Shown: piece after piece, positions 25,801 through 35,753 of the stretch
How positions within the stretch are numbered: position 1 is the stretch's first letter
Layout: every line of letters starts with the position of its first letter
Assembly (NCBI GenBank): GCA_025093555.1
Contig: JAIWNF010000029.1
Coordinates: 310,001 to 374,000 of the forward strand
Direction: 5' to 3'
DNA length: 64,000 nucleotides
From: Circinella umbellata
Lineage: Eukaryota > Mucoromycota > Mucoromycetes > Mucorales > Lichtheimiaceae
Notes under the pieces: model-generated
Told to the model about the DNA's origin: nothing
What the model saw: the letters and a program-made list of their open reading frames with translations, nothing else
The model's database searches: none
Translations under genes and position numbers: made by a program

Positions 25801-27040
25801 AACGCCAAATTTATCAAGTTCATCAAAAAATATGTTCATCGAACACAAGTAATACCCTTTCGTGAAGCAATCATAAGTGACATCTGTGAGAATGGGGTGC
25901 TTATGAAAGTCAACACGTGCAGCAACAGCAGGAACAGAAAAAGTGATACAGAATTCAGAAGGCATGATGTTGACCGACTGAAGGTATCCAGGGAAATCAT
26001 TCTTCAGTGCTTGTAGTTCTTCCACAGATCTTTCCAAAGAAGGACGAGTCGAAGAGAGCTCGCCTGCTTTGGTGAGATAGTTGCGACGATAGCGCTTGAT
26101 CTTACCATGTCATTGCAATGTCTTGCTGATCACGCGGATTGGTCTAGCAGGTACTTGTGGACGTATAACACTAGTACCTACCTTTAATGCATAAGCCGTT
26201 TCAGATGGACACTCGAGTACACATTCTTCCACTCGCTATTATCGAGAACTTCTATTGTGTCATGCAATGGTTCGTACGTGTCATGCATATGTGTACCTTT
26301 GTGTGCACATTTACCGATACTGCCAATAATCTTGAAGTTTACTTTCACTGAACAAGCAACGTGTTCAAGAGAACGGTGATTGCAAAAAGTACAAGGTTCG
26401 GCGATTTGACTTGTAATGCGCTTCATACTGCTTGCAGGTCTCACCAACTTGCCACATTTCTCCATGTTGCATTTAACTGCGCCTAAACACACCTTTGTAA
26501 CGCTAATACCGCCATTAATCTTGATATGATTTTGCTGAATCAACTGCCAACCAATGTTCAAGTCATATTCATACTCACTATCACCTTTTTTACGAAGAGT
26601 AACTTCATGATTGACGATACCGTTAGGAAATTGAGGAAAAGACATTGCACAATAAAAAAAAAAAATAGTAATTATAATGAACTACAAAGTAACTTTTGTA
26701 AAAATATTTCTGTTTTGTATAAGATATAACTCGGAATATGAAAATAGTAAAATAAATAGAATAATAATATATTTTTTTATTTAATATTTTTTAAGCTAAT
26801 ATAATTATAATTATTGGTAAATATATCTTGGCCATTTGGTAATGTATAGCACTGACGATTAGTAGCCAAAATAAATAGTAAGAACAAAAATAGAGAAAAG
26901 AGAAATAATTAGAAAATCACGGTAATGGGGAAGTTGACTGCTTTTCTTCATTCGACTGTTTTTCCTCGCTAAAAGTGGTCATTTCTGAAATTCAAAATCC
27001 TACCTGAAAAATCAAAATCTACATGAAAAAACACCCACCC
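22887..27040 (-). mobile_element. MULE carrying an OTU-peptidase fusion, 10-bp target duplication
   Basis: Inverted ends read AGGTGGTGTGTTTTTTCACG (left) and, in reverse, GGGTGGGTGTTTTTTCATG (right), both followed by TAGATTTT. The target duplication ATCTCGATAC is perfect (22877-22886 and 27041-27050), in the 8-11 bp range of MULEs. The element lies within the Tc1/IS630-like transposase gene and is 4154 bp long. Confidence 0.9.
23433..26645 (-). pseudogene. MULE transposase with C-terminal OTU-like cysteine peptidase domain
   Basis: The N-terminal part (26645-26184) has a Cys/His-rich module (CNMEKCGK, CTFCNHRSLEH) similar in layout to the USP-fused MULE at 46044. The catalytic core is in 26037-24696: HPILTDVTYDCF, DYSQAQRQGF, CYYHYKQSVQ and RTTNGIEAFHRDLYQI (Glu). 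A Lys/Glu-rich linker follows (24445-24163). The last exon(s) (24080-23433) contain NNDGNCSWRA, the OTU catalytic Cys box (Cys44 of that segment), and LYINHFYAFI, a fitting catalytic His. Several introns lie between. The frame shifts near 26220, and a TGA at about 26115 sits where Arg is expected, so this copy is probably dead. OTU domains cleave ubiquitin chains. Their role in the transposon is unknown. Confidence 0.8.
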
Positions 27041-29227
27041 ATCTCGATACCTTTTAGGAATTTTGTAGTAACCCACAAGGTGCCTCTATTGGCAGTCAGT
27101 ATGGACCAGCAACAGCTACCCGGCATATTGTAAAGAGCGAAATAAAGACCACTGCCAAATCCACAGCTGCCAAAAGTACTAGAGGTACATATCACTCTTA
27201 GACACCACTCCAAGTGCAAGAACTGCTTAACCTTGTTATTGAGGAAGGAATATCTACAAGACAAGCAGACTTAGCTGTAGGTATTGTTATGAGAACAGCT
27301 CAACACTATGTGAAAACATATAGAGATGACGAGGAGAAGCGTTTGCCTGGTACTAAGAAGGCTTCTCGTCTGGGAGGGAATAATCGAAAGTTTGAGCCAA
27401 AGCACACTGATTTTCTTTGTCATTACTATAATAATAATGCAGCTGCTGTTTTGTGGGAAGCAAGAGATGCTTTGATTTCCGCTTTTCCAGACATTAAGTC
27501 AATCACCCTTTCCGGTCTTCACAAACACCTTATTCAGCACACATCTCTCACTCTTAAGAAATTAGATCCAATTGTGGTGCTAAGAACATCTGAGAGCACT
27601 TTAAATCAATGAAGAGAGAAAATATTGCAGTGGTTGGATGATAAGGAAATAGACTGGTTCAACAACTGTGTTTTTATTGATGAGGCAGGATTTAATATGC
27701 ATATCCGAAGAAATTTTGGTAGATCCAAATGAGGACTACCAGCTAAAGTCGTGTTGCCTGCTAATAAAGGCATTAGTATTTCTATACTTGGAGCAATATG
27801 CAAGAAAGGGGCCATCAACTTGACCTTGCACAAACCAAAGGCTGTCCAGAAGAAAAGTGCTTCAGCTAAGAAGAGAAAACGGGATGATGGAAAGCCTGCT
27901 GAAGTACCCGAAGTTAGTACAAGAGTGGGTACTCAAAGTGAGTATTTCAAGGAGTTTATTAGCAATGCGATGGATATGCTTGACAAACATAATATGCAAG
28001 GTCGTTATCTTGTCTTAGATAATGCTTCTATTCATGAGACTGATGATGTCCAAAAATTCATTAAGACTCGTGGATATAAAGCTGTTTACTTGCCTCCTTA
28101 CTCCCCTTTCTTAAATCCAATTGAGCTATTTTGGTCAAAGCTCAAAGCCGGTGTAAAAAGAGACTGTCTCACGACAACAGATAACCTGAGTGCTAGAATT
28201 GTTGAGTCTGCAAAGCAGGTTAATGTGGAGGACTGTCAGAACTGGATCAGTCACCCTGCTTCATTTTTTGATAGGTGTTTGGCTCTTAAGTCAATGCTTT
28301 AGTAAAGTGTACTATGAATAAACTGTTTTTTTTATATACGCAAACTTGAAATTCAATGCACAAAAAAAAAATTATATGCAAAAAATTAAAAAAATGTATG
28401 CAAAAAAAAATAAGGACACGCAAAAAAAAATCTTGGGGCACAAAAAAAAAATTGTGTGCGCAAATCAATTGGAAAAAACCAATACATATTTAACTGAATG
28501 AATTGATGTGCATATTTCAACATTGATATAGGCATTGTACTTTGCACAGAGATATACATTATGTAGCACAACCCAACGATTATCAAGAGTGACGCTTTGT
28601 TTTACTATAGTAACTTGACTATTTCCTCTACAATATGCAGGATATCCATCTTTATTCAACACAGTTTCAGGAGTAAATTGCTTGGGATAATGCTTTTTAC
28701 ACAAGAAGACCGCAAGGACCATGTATCATATGATGCATAACAGTAGCCTGTTATATGGATGGGAAAATAAGTAAATAAGGTAAGTTACATAAAAATGAAT
28801 AGAAATAGATAACAAAGTAGAAGTCTTGTGAGAATCAATTAGGTCTTTTATTATATGAATAAAGTATCTAGATAAAAGATAATTTTATACGGTGCATTCT
28901 GTCTTAAACCATCAAAATAATTTGAATTCCGATGTAAAAACTTGATTACTATGAAATATTTTTGACATTGAGTAATCAATATTCTGGCACATGAAACGTG
29001 TTTATTTTTGTATTCTAAATCTATCCCTCGTTTTCTTTTTTAAAAAAACTTATTTTTCATCGAGTTCATAGCCTTCAAAGTTTTGGCGGAATGTGAAAAT
29101 TTACTAAGTGAAGCTAAGATTTCGATATAGGGATTATAAGGGAGATCAGAGAGGAAAAGCAGTGTGTAACAGTACATAGCTGATGGGTAATAAATTACCT
29201 GTTAGTGCCTATTTGTCAGCAAATAAA

Positions 29228-29514
29228 TATATAATCCATCCACTTAAAATTAATCGGTAAAACATTATTTCTGTCAACGATAAATAAAAAACCAATCAAA
29301 TACAACTATATATTATTACTAATTATCCGGACAAAAAAGAAAATTATAGAAAAATGGAGATTACGTAGTAATAACTGTTATAAATAGTTTCAGAGAATGA
29401 TCTAGAAAGAATGATGTAATAATCAAATATAATAGGTCATCTTATTCTATATTTATGAAAATAGTTTAGCCATAATGAGATAAAATAAAATAAGCAAAGG
29501 TATAAAAGAGTGGT
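29228..29514 (+). promoter_or_regulatory. Upstream region of DDE transposase, homologous to that of Tigger
   Basis: A TATA-like TATAAAAGAG (29501-29510) lies about 90 bp before the ATG at 29603. Blocks ATCCGGACAAAAAAG, AGTTTCAGAGAATGA, AAATATAATAGGT, ATAGTTTAGCCAT and GATAAAATAA match the Tigger upstream region (12283-12450) in order. The coding regions and inverted ends of the two transposons are unrelated. Confidence 0.65.
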
Positions 29515-30513
29515 GATTTTATTTTAAAAATAAAAATTCTCAACTACTTTACTTATAACAGTTTTACATTCTTATTTTATTTTATTATTATTTATTATTA
29601 CTATGGGTCCTTTGACTAAACAACAAAAACGTGTTCGAGAACAATTGAAGAATTCAACAAATGGTCGTTTCACAAAACTTGTCCGTACAGAAGAAAATAA
29701 TGAACATAAGATTTTGGATGATTCTGAAACGACAGTAGAGGATGATTTTGAGATTCTTGCTGCATTAGAAGTATCTGAAGCAATCGAACCAGCTGAAGTT
29801 ATAAGAGATAATACAAAACCTATTTATCCTATAAAATGGAATGAAAGTGAAGCAAGTTCTTCTCGTGGAAAATATTGGGGCAATAGTAAAAATATTAAAT
29901 ACTATCGTGAAGAGCAAGCGTTAAAGAAAAAGAAGGCTAGCAATGAGATCACTGACTTCTTTAAAAAAGCAGTTATGGATAAGAATCTTGAAGATAATGA
30001 AGATAATGAAGATAATGGTGAATTAGAGACTCCTTCCCCTTTGATGACTATTCAAGAAGCATATGATCAACTAACATCCATAATAGCACCTATTATAAAT
30101 GTTAAAAAAGATGATGAAAGGGCAATGCGTGATTACGAACTTAGAAAGTATTCTGGTGTTCATGCGTATTTTGGTGAACTTCTTAGAAAAACCCCAGTAA
30201 TGAAAGCATCTCAAATAGCAGCAAAAACAGTATGGATTACTCCATCAAACCATTACCATGCTCGCGCTATTAGATCCTATGCAAATGAATACCTCCGTTA
30301 TGGTAAAATCTCACCACATCAGCAAGGAAAGCATATCAAACGCGTTTCACTTTTAAGTAATGAGGATATAAAAGAAGCAGCACAAAAATGGATTGTTACT
30401 ACTAAAGTTGAAAAACGAGGTATCCCAGAATTACTCAAATATCTAAACTATACTGCTGTGCCAAGTATATTTAATCTTCCTGGAAATATATCAGCTTCAG
30501 TACTTTGGAACTA

Positions 30514-32183
30514 CACTGGCTCACAAAAGTGTTCGTCACTTCTATAATTTTGACTTTTTACTCTTGTATCTCTACAACCAGATTCAATAGGAAGATGTGG
30601 CTTATATTTATCAAAATGCTTATCTTTTGGCATTTTACAAATAAAAAAAAATCTGGGTTTTAATAATATTGTGACTTAGAAAATAGAGGTTAAAGTAAAC
30701 AATAGTGATGAACACTTTTGTAACCACCCTTAAAATTTAGCAAACTATTGCTTCTTATTATCTCAAAATGTAAGCTTTTACTTTTATACTCTATATATAT
30801 GTTATGTAATATTATTAGCCTTGAAAAATATTGTTTTTATTATGTTTATTCTGATTTGACATTTGGCATTTGAATTAGAATTAGGAATTAGTTAATTCAA
30901 ATGGCATACTCTAATCCCATTAGCAATGATCAGCTAAATTCAGTAAAAGTGCTTCTAAAAGATGGCCACTCTATTCGGTATATTAAAAAACAAGTTGGTG
31001 TTAGTATTGGCAAGATTTCTAAAATAAGAAACTCCTTAAGATTATTACCTACAGTAGCTAAAAGAGGTAGACCAGCTATACTAAAGTCACGTGATATCAA
31101 CTCTCTTACACGTTTGGTGGGATCTGGTATTATTTCTAATGCTGTAGAGGCTACCAAAATGCTTCAAACCGACCTTAATATTAATGTTTGTGCTCAAACA
31201 ACAAGAAGAGCCCTTCAAAAGGTAGGTTTTCAAGCAAAAGTTAAGCCAAAGAAGCCAGCTCTTAGTAATGATAATATAAAAAAGAGACTTAATTGGGCAT
31301 ATAAACATCGTCATTGGACAGTTAAGGACTGGGAGAAGGTTATATGGTCTGATGAGACTAGGGTTAATCGTTTTGGGTCAGATGGCAAGCAATATACCTA
31401 TATTAAAAATGGAGCCAGGCTTCAGAAACATAATGTTAATGGGACTAGAAAGAACTGCGGAGGTCGCTTAATGGTCTGGAGCTGCTTTTCTGCTGGTGGT
31501 GTTGGCTATTTGGTTGATGTTGGAGATAAAAATATGTGTAAAGAAGACTATTTAAATATTTTGCAAGATGACTTAATGGCAAGTATTGAGTATTACAACT
31601 TAAACCCTAGTCAAGTAGAGTTTATGCAGGATAATGATCCCAAGCATATAGCTAAAATTGTACAAGAATGGTTACAAAAACAAGATTTTAAGGTCATGGA
31701 ATGGCCTCCCCAGTCCCCTGATTTGAATCCAATTGAAAATATGTGGGCATTATTAAAAAGAAGACTTTATAATAACTATAATAAGCCAGCTGCAAATTTA
31801 GATGAGTTATTTGAGTGTTCATCCAAAATTTGGTATGATATTACAGCTGAAGAGTGGCAAAAATACATATATACAATGCCACGACGAGTAGAACAAGTTA
31901 TTCAGCAAAAAGGATTATGGACAGACTACTAAATAAAAAATTATTTATCATTATTTCTAATATTTAAAAGGTGCTCACAAAAGTGTTCGTCAGTATATTT
32001 ATCTTTGATAGCTGTTTTTAAAAAATATTATCATTTAATCTCCGCTGCCAATTAAAATTCAGATTCATATTCAAATTGTGATTCTTTTGGTATATATTAT
32101 GTCTCTTTGGTGTTAGTAGTTACTGAGATAGAGAAGTAAGAAGAGAAAAGTAATAGAGTGACGAACACTTTTGTGAGCCAGTG
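30514..32183 (+). mobile_element. Tc1/mariner transposon, complete, nested in the DDE transposase
   Basis: Perfect inverted ends CACTGGCTCACAAAAGTGTT... run for about 27 bp, with TA at 30512-30513 and 32184-32185. Inner copies of the end motif (ACAAAAGTGTTCGTCA at 31976-31991 and GATGAACACTTTTGTAA at 30706-30722) resemble the repeated binding sites of Tc1 elements with double end repeats. The length is 1670 bp. Confidence 0.93.
30901..31932 (+). CDS. Tc1 transposase, intact, DD34E
   Basis: This is 343 residues in one open frame, the standard Tc1 length. It has an N-terminal paired-like DNA-binding region with two helix-turn-helix parts (LLKDGHSIRYIKKQVGVSIGK and SNAVEATKMLQTDLNI) and an AT-hook-like RGRPA between them. 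The catalytic triad lies in WSDETRVNRFG, MQDNDPKHIAK and PQSPDLNPIENMWALLKRR, with 34 residues between the second Asp and the Glu. A linker VKPKKP precedes the catalytic core. No stop or frameshift is present. Together with perfect ends this suggests recent mobility. Confidence 0.95.
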   Translation: MAYSNPISNDQLNSVKVLLKDGHSIRYIKKQVGVSIGKISKIRNSLRLLPTVAKRGRPAILKSRDINSLTRLVGSGIISNAVEATKMLQTDLNINVCAQTTRRALQKVGFQAKVKPKKPALSNDNIKKRLNWAYKHRHWTVKDWEKVIWSDETRVNRFGSDGKQYTYIKNGARLQKHNVNGTRKNCGGRLMVWSCFSAGGVGYLVDVGDKNMCKEDYLNILQDDLMASIEYYNLNPSQVEFMQDNDPKHIAKIVQEWLQKQDFKVMEWPPQSPDLNPIENMWALLKRRLYNNYNKPAANLDELFECSSKIWYDITAEEWQKYIYTMPRRVEQVIQQKGLWTDY

Positions 32184-33711
32184 TATATGGTTGAATGGGG
32201 GTATAGCTACCGCACAAATAAGAAGATTCTATATTATGATGGACATGAACGTGCTGATGTTGTTGAATATAGAAAAGAATGGACATCTAAGATGGTTCAA
32301 TACAGCCATTTTATGGAAACATATGATGAAAATGATGTGACCAAAGTCACTCCACCAATTTTACCAGAAGGTCAAAAGCAGGTAGTTATGGTTACTCAGG
32401 ATGAAAGCACATTTTACAGCAATGAGTCGCCAGCTAATCTCTGGCTCCTTAAAGATGAAAACCCAATCCGAAATAAGTCCCCTGGTGGATCAATAATGGT
32501 TAGCGAATTTCAGTGTCCTTGCCATGGAACAATGCGAATTAAAAATTGGAAATCACGGAAGTTGTTTTTTGCTGGTACCAATCGTGATGGATATTGGACG
32601 TGGAAAGACATGCGTGAACAACTAGAAGATGATGTGATCCCACTATTCGAAAGACTCCATCCTGGGTGCCAAGCTTTGTTTTTACTTGATCAATCATCTA
32701 ATCATAATGCTTATGCACCTAGCGCCAAGCGTGTAAATAGCTTTAATTTAAAGGACACAAGATTGGATTCAATAAACCAACGTGTAATTCTACCTGGCTA
32801 CTATATTGGAACAGATGGTGAAAGAAAAATTCAAAACTTTTATACTTTAGAAATCAAGAATGAAGGAAAGAAAAATGAACGACGCATTTGGTATCGAAAA
32901 GGAGTAGAAACAATTTTGAAAGAACGAGGTCTTGGAAAATGGGATGAATATAAAGCACAAGGAAAGTACTGGAAAGCCAAATGTGGTAACAAGGAACCTA
33001 ATTCTGATCATTCTTGTTGTCCATACCACATGCTTGAGAATCAGCCCGATTTTCGTGCTCAAAAAACTGCATTGGAAGAACTAGTAACAAAGTCTGGCCA
33101 CTTATATGCACTCTATCCAAAGTACCATTGTGAAACCAATTGGATAGAGAGGTATTGGAGCGCAGCTAAAAGAATAGCAAGAAGGGAATGTGATTATTCT
33201 TTTAAAGCATTGCAAGAAAACCTTGATGGTTTTCTTGATCAAGTTTCTCCACAAAATACCACACCTGTTGAAATAAGACGATACTATAATCACTGTTGGC
33301 GTTATATTCGTGCATATAATGATATGAAAGATGGAAACGAAGCATTTACACTTGTAGAAAAATTTACTTCAAAAAGATATCTTTCTCACCGCAAACCAGG
33401 TGTCCATAATTAATATGCTTTTTATTTTTTTTTCTTTTTCTTTAGATCTTTTTATTATTTATATTTTCTTTTTGCATAATATTTTATTTTACTTTTTTAT
33501 TCCTTTTTACATTATATAAATATTCATTTTTTATTTCCCTCAAATTTTTTAATAAAACAATCAAAGTAACTCAAGCTTTTCTGACCATTATATTATTATA
33601 CTATGCTGAATACAGGCTTAATACCTTTAACCGTGGATGTAATATTATCCGACGGGATTTAAAATATTTTCAATTTTCGAAAATTGACGGTTTAAGACAG
33701 AATGCACCGTA

Positions 33712-35753
33712 CAGTGTTTTGCATTTAAAAATATAAAGATTGGGAGGGTCAAATATAATTTTTGGTTCGGCCAATGAAATTTTTCTTGCATCAGTGAATT
33801 TTTTCTAGCATCAGTGAAATTTTTAGACTATCAGTATAATTTTTGGGGGATAAGTATAATTTTTCACTATCCAATATAATAATCAAGAATTCATTACAAA
33901 AAAAAAAAAAAAAAAAAAAGACAAAATGAAAACACCTTGGTATAAACTATCAATACTTATTATATAAAACATCTATATCCTTTCCATATTAATACACTTA
34001 TTGAAGTATCTGTAAGAATGGTGTATATAGCCTTTATAGTTTTTAGTAGTTACAATTTTCGCTGCTTCTTCAATACGAGTAGCCAATATCTCGTTTTTTT
34101 CAAGTGGGGTCTTGCGTACTTCTCTTTTTATTTGTGCCCAGCACTCTTCAATGGGATTTAAGAACGGAGAATATGGTGGTAAGAAAAGAGGTGTATGGCC
34201 ATAATCACGGACTGCTTGAAGGACTTCGGCAGTTTTATGAATGCCAGCATTATCCATAACAATGTACATGTTGTTCAAACCTACTTTTTTCAACACAGAC
34301 GACATCTCGCGTACAAACAACAAAAAATGACTTGAAGAAGTGCCATGCGGAAGACCTGACCTTTTGCTAACAGTTTTACGTTTTTTTGATCCACTGGATT
34401 TAGGCACTTGTTGTGAAAGTGCAATTAGGCCATAATAAGACATACAGCCAAGTACACTTAGGTTAACACCTTGTTGTGTTGGAACTTCGACGTCGGCAGG
34501 CTCTCCTTTTTTTGACCATGCAACAGGACGTACCATATTCATCTTGAATCCGCTTTCATCAACAAAAACACATTTCTTCTTGAAATCTATCTCATTATCA
34601 ATGATATACTCAACAAACTGGCGACGTGGTTCAATAGTATCTTCAGAATTCCACTCAGCTACCTTTGGTTGAGTTCGAGTAAGACTAAATGAAAGCTTTT
34701 CAGTTACATGATGATAAACAGTGGACTGATTGATTGTTAGACCCTCAAATGCTTTACAAAGTTTGTGAGTTGCATCCTTAATAATGCAAGTAGGATGCTC
34801 ATCGACATAGCTTTCTAAAAATTGAGAATGTTCATCAGTAAGTTTGATATTATTTTGCTTCGGCTTGAGTTCCGAAGCAGGCACATAACCAGGTAGCGTA
34901 CAACCACCATTGTCTTTCCATTGCCTATTAAACTTATATGCTGCAGAAGGCTCAATACCGGCTTCCTTAGCTGCCTCTTTCAGTTTCCAATTCTTGTTTT
35001 GAATGAGACTAACGAATTGTGCGACTTGAGCTGGTTTATACTTCGTTGGTGTCCACACAAGATCTGGATTAGAAACCAAACCAAGTTCCGATTCTTCCAT
35101 AGAAATGTCATGAATTGTAATGGAAGAATCGTCATCATCGTCTGATGACAAGCAGTCGTCCGAGAGATGTTCTAACTTGTGTATGGTTTTAATGGTAACA
35201 GTTTTTTGAGGTTCATCTTCTGTCTCGCTGTCAGGCCCATCACGAACATAATCCCCGGATGACTGATAATGATAAAATGTAACTGTTTGCATGATCGTGT
35301 AAAGGTGTTTTTACCAAGAAATAAAAGGTTGTATGAAGTACAAAAAAAAAGTGCGCCAGGGCAAAACTCCACTTTGAGCTACTCATAAAACCAATCAAAC
35401 TTGTCTGCCCCTTTTGAGTTACAAAAGTTTTAAGCACATATAATAGAAATAAATCGCAGTAGAAAGTTAGCAAAGATATAAATAGGTACAATGACGATGT
35501 ATTAAGTAATGCTGATTATTATTATTATTATTATTTTCATTTTGTCTTTGTTTTTTCTTTTTTTTTTGTAATGAATTCTTGATTATTATATTGGATAGTG
35601 AAAAATTATACTTATCCCCCAAAAATTATACTGATAGTCTAAAAATTTCACTGATGCCAGAAAAAATTCACTGATGTAAGAAAAATTTCATTGGCCGAAC
35701 CAAAAATTATATTTGACCCTCCTAATTTTTATATTTTTAAACGCAAAACACTG
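33712..35753 (-). mobile_element. Tc1/IS630-like transposon 2, complete, long inverted ends
   Basis: The inverted ends are about 190 bp, nearly identical, starting CAGTGTTTTGC and containing repeated CATCAGTGAATTTTT / TATCAGTATAATTTTT / ATAAGTATAATTTTT units. TA flanks the element (33710-33711 and 35754-35755). The left TA is also the right target duplication of the 28890-33709 element. The length is 2042 bp and it carries one intact transposase. Confidence 0.93.
33973..35292 (-). CDS. Tc1/IS630-like DD34E transposase, intact
   Basis: This is a single open frame of 439 residues. It has an acidic N-terminus (SDDDDDSS), a helix-turn-helix (YKPAQVAQFVSLIQNKNWKL...EAAKEAGIEPSAAYKFNRQW), and the catalytic motifs CVFVDESGFKMN, MYIVMDNAGIHK and PPYSPFLNPIEECWAQIKRE. 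There are 34 residues between the second Asp and the Glu. A Lys/Ser-rich insert (SSGSKKRKTVSKRSG) separates the first and second Asp, as in its decayed relative at 27.2-28.3 kb. No lesions are found. Confidence 0.93.
   Translation of the reverse strand: MQTVTFYHYQSSGDYVRDGPDSETEDEPQKTVTIKTIHKLEHLSDDCLSSDDDDDSSITIHDISMEESELGLVSNPDLVWTPTKYKPAQVAQFVSLIQNKNWKLKEAAKEAGIEPSAAYKFNRQWKDNGGCTLPGYVPASELKPKQNNIKLTDEHSQFLESYVDEHPTCIIKDATHKLCKAFEGLTINQSTVYHHVTEKLSFSLTRTQPKVAEWNSEDTIEPRRQFVEYIIDNEIDFKKKCVFVDESGFKMNMVRPVAWSKKGEPADVEVPTQQGVNLSVLGCMSYYGLIALSQQVPKSSGSKKRKTVSKRSGLPHGTSSSHFLLFVREMSSVLKKVGLNNMYIVMDNAGIHKTAEVLQAVRDYGHTPLFLPPYSPFLNPIEECWAQIKREVRKTPLEKNEILATRIEEAAKIVTTKNYKGYIHHSYRYFNKCINMERI

Larger units (their letters stand above)
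22676..28302 (+). pseudogene. Tc1/IS630-like DD34E transposase, split by a MULE and carrying stops
   Basis: The N-terminal piece is 22676-22876 (MYHNNVPAKYMTCFNIADAI and a Glu-rich tract). The remainder is 27051-28302, past the MULE. It contains a helix-turn-helix region (IEEGISTRQADLAVGI), the first catalytic Asp (NNCVFIDEAGF), the second (YLVLDNASIHE) and LPPYSPFLNPIELFWSKLK with the catalytic Glu. In-frame TGA codons at about 27610 and 27730 sit where Arg is expected (CGA to TGA), and there is a TAG at 22874. These make it a pseudogene. The region 27050-27210 also shows a frame problem. It is related to the intact transposase at 33973-35292. Confidence 0.82.
22554..28482 (+). mobile_element. 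Tc1/IS630-like transposon 1, TA target duplication, carrying a nested MULE
   Basis: Long inverted ends begin TTGGTTTTTTCCAATTGATT and continue with alternating T-runs and GTGC/GCGC blocks for about 80 bp. TA flanks both sides (22552-22553 and 28483-28484). It sits inside the Helitron frame between VKY and KYIYKGH. Without the nested MULE it is about 1.8 kb and encodes one DDE transposase. Confidence 0.88.
29603..33413 (+). pseudogene. DDE-type transposase (large fungal family), split by Tc1 but otherwise open
   Basis: The two coding parts are 29603-30513 and 32186-33413. Joined through a single TA they give an uninterrupted frame of 712 residues. The N-terminal half is charged and Glu-rich, then has a DNA-binding-like part (KASQIAAKTVWITP). 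The catalytic core shows VMVTQDESTFYS (Asp 1), LFLLDQSSNHNAYAP (Asp 2) and HCETNWIERYWSAAKRIARR (Glu). This is a family common in fungal genomes whose superfamily I cannot name with confidence. The TA duplication fits the wider Tc1/mariner/IS630 group. The only lesion is the inserted Tc1, so loss of function is recent. Confidence 0.75.
28890..33709 (+). mobile_element. DDE transposon with CGGTGCATTCTG ends, TA target duplication
   Basis: The ends CGGTGCATTCTGTCTTAAAC are perfect inverted copies at 28890-28909 and 33690-33709, continuing with one mismatch. TA precedes the left end (28888-28889) and follows the right end (33710-33711). It encodes a 712-residue DDE transposase interrupted by a Tc1 element. 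Removing that element gives a transposon of about 3.15 kb. Confidence 0.88.
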
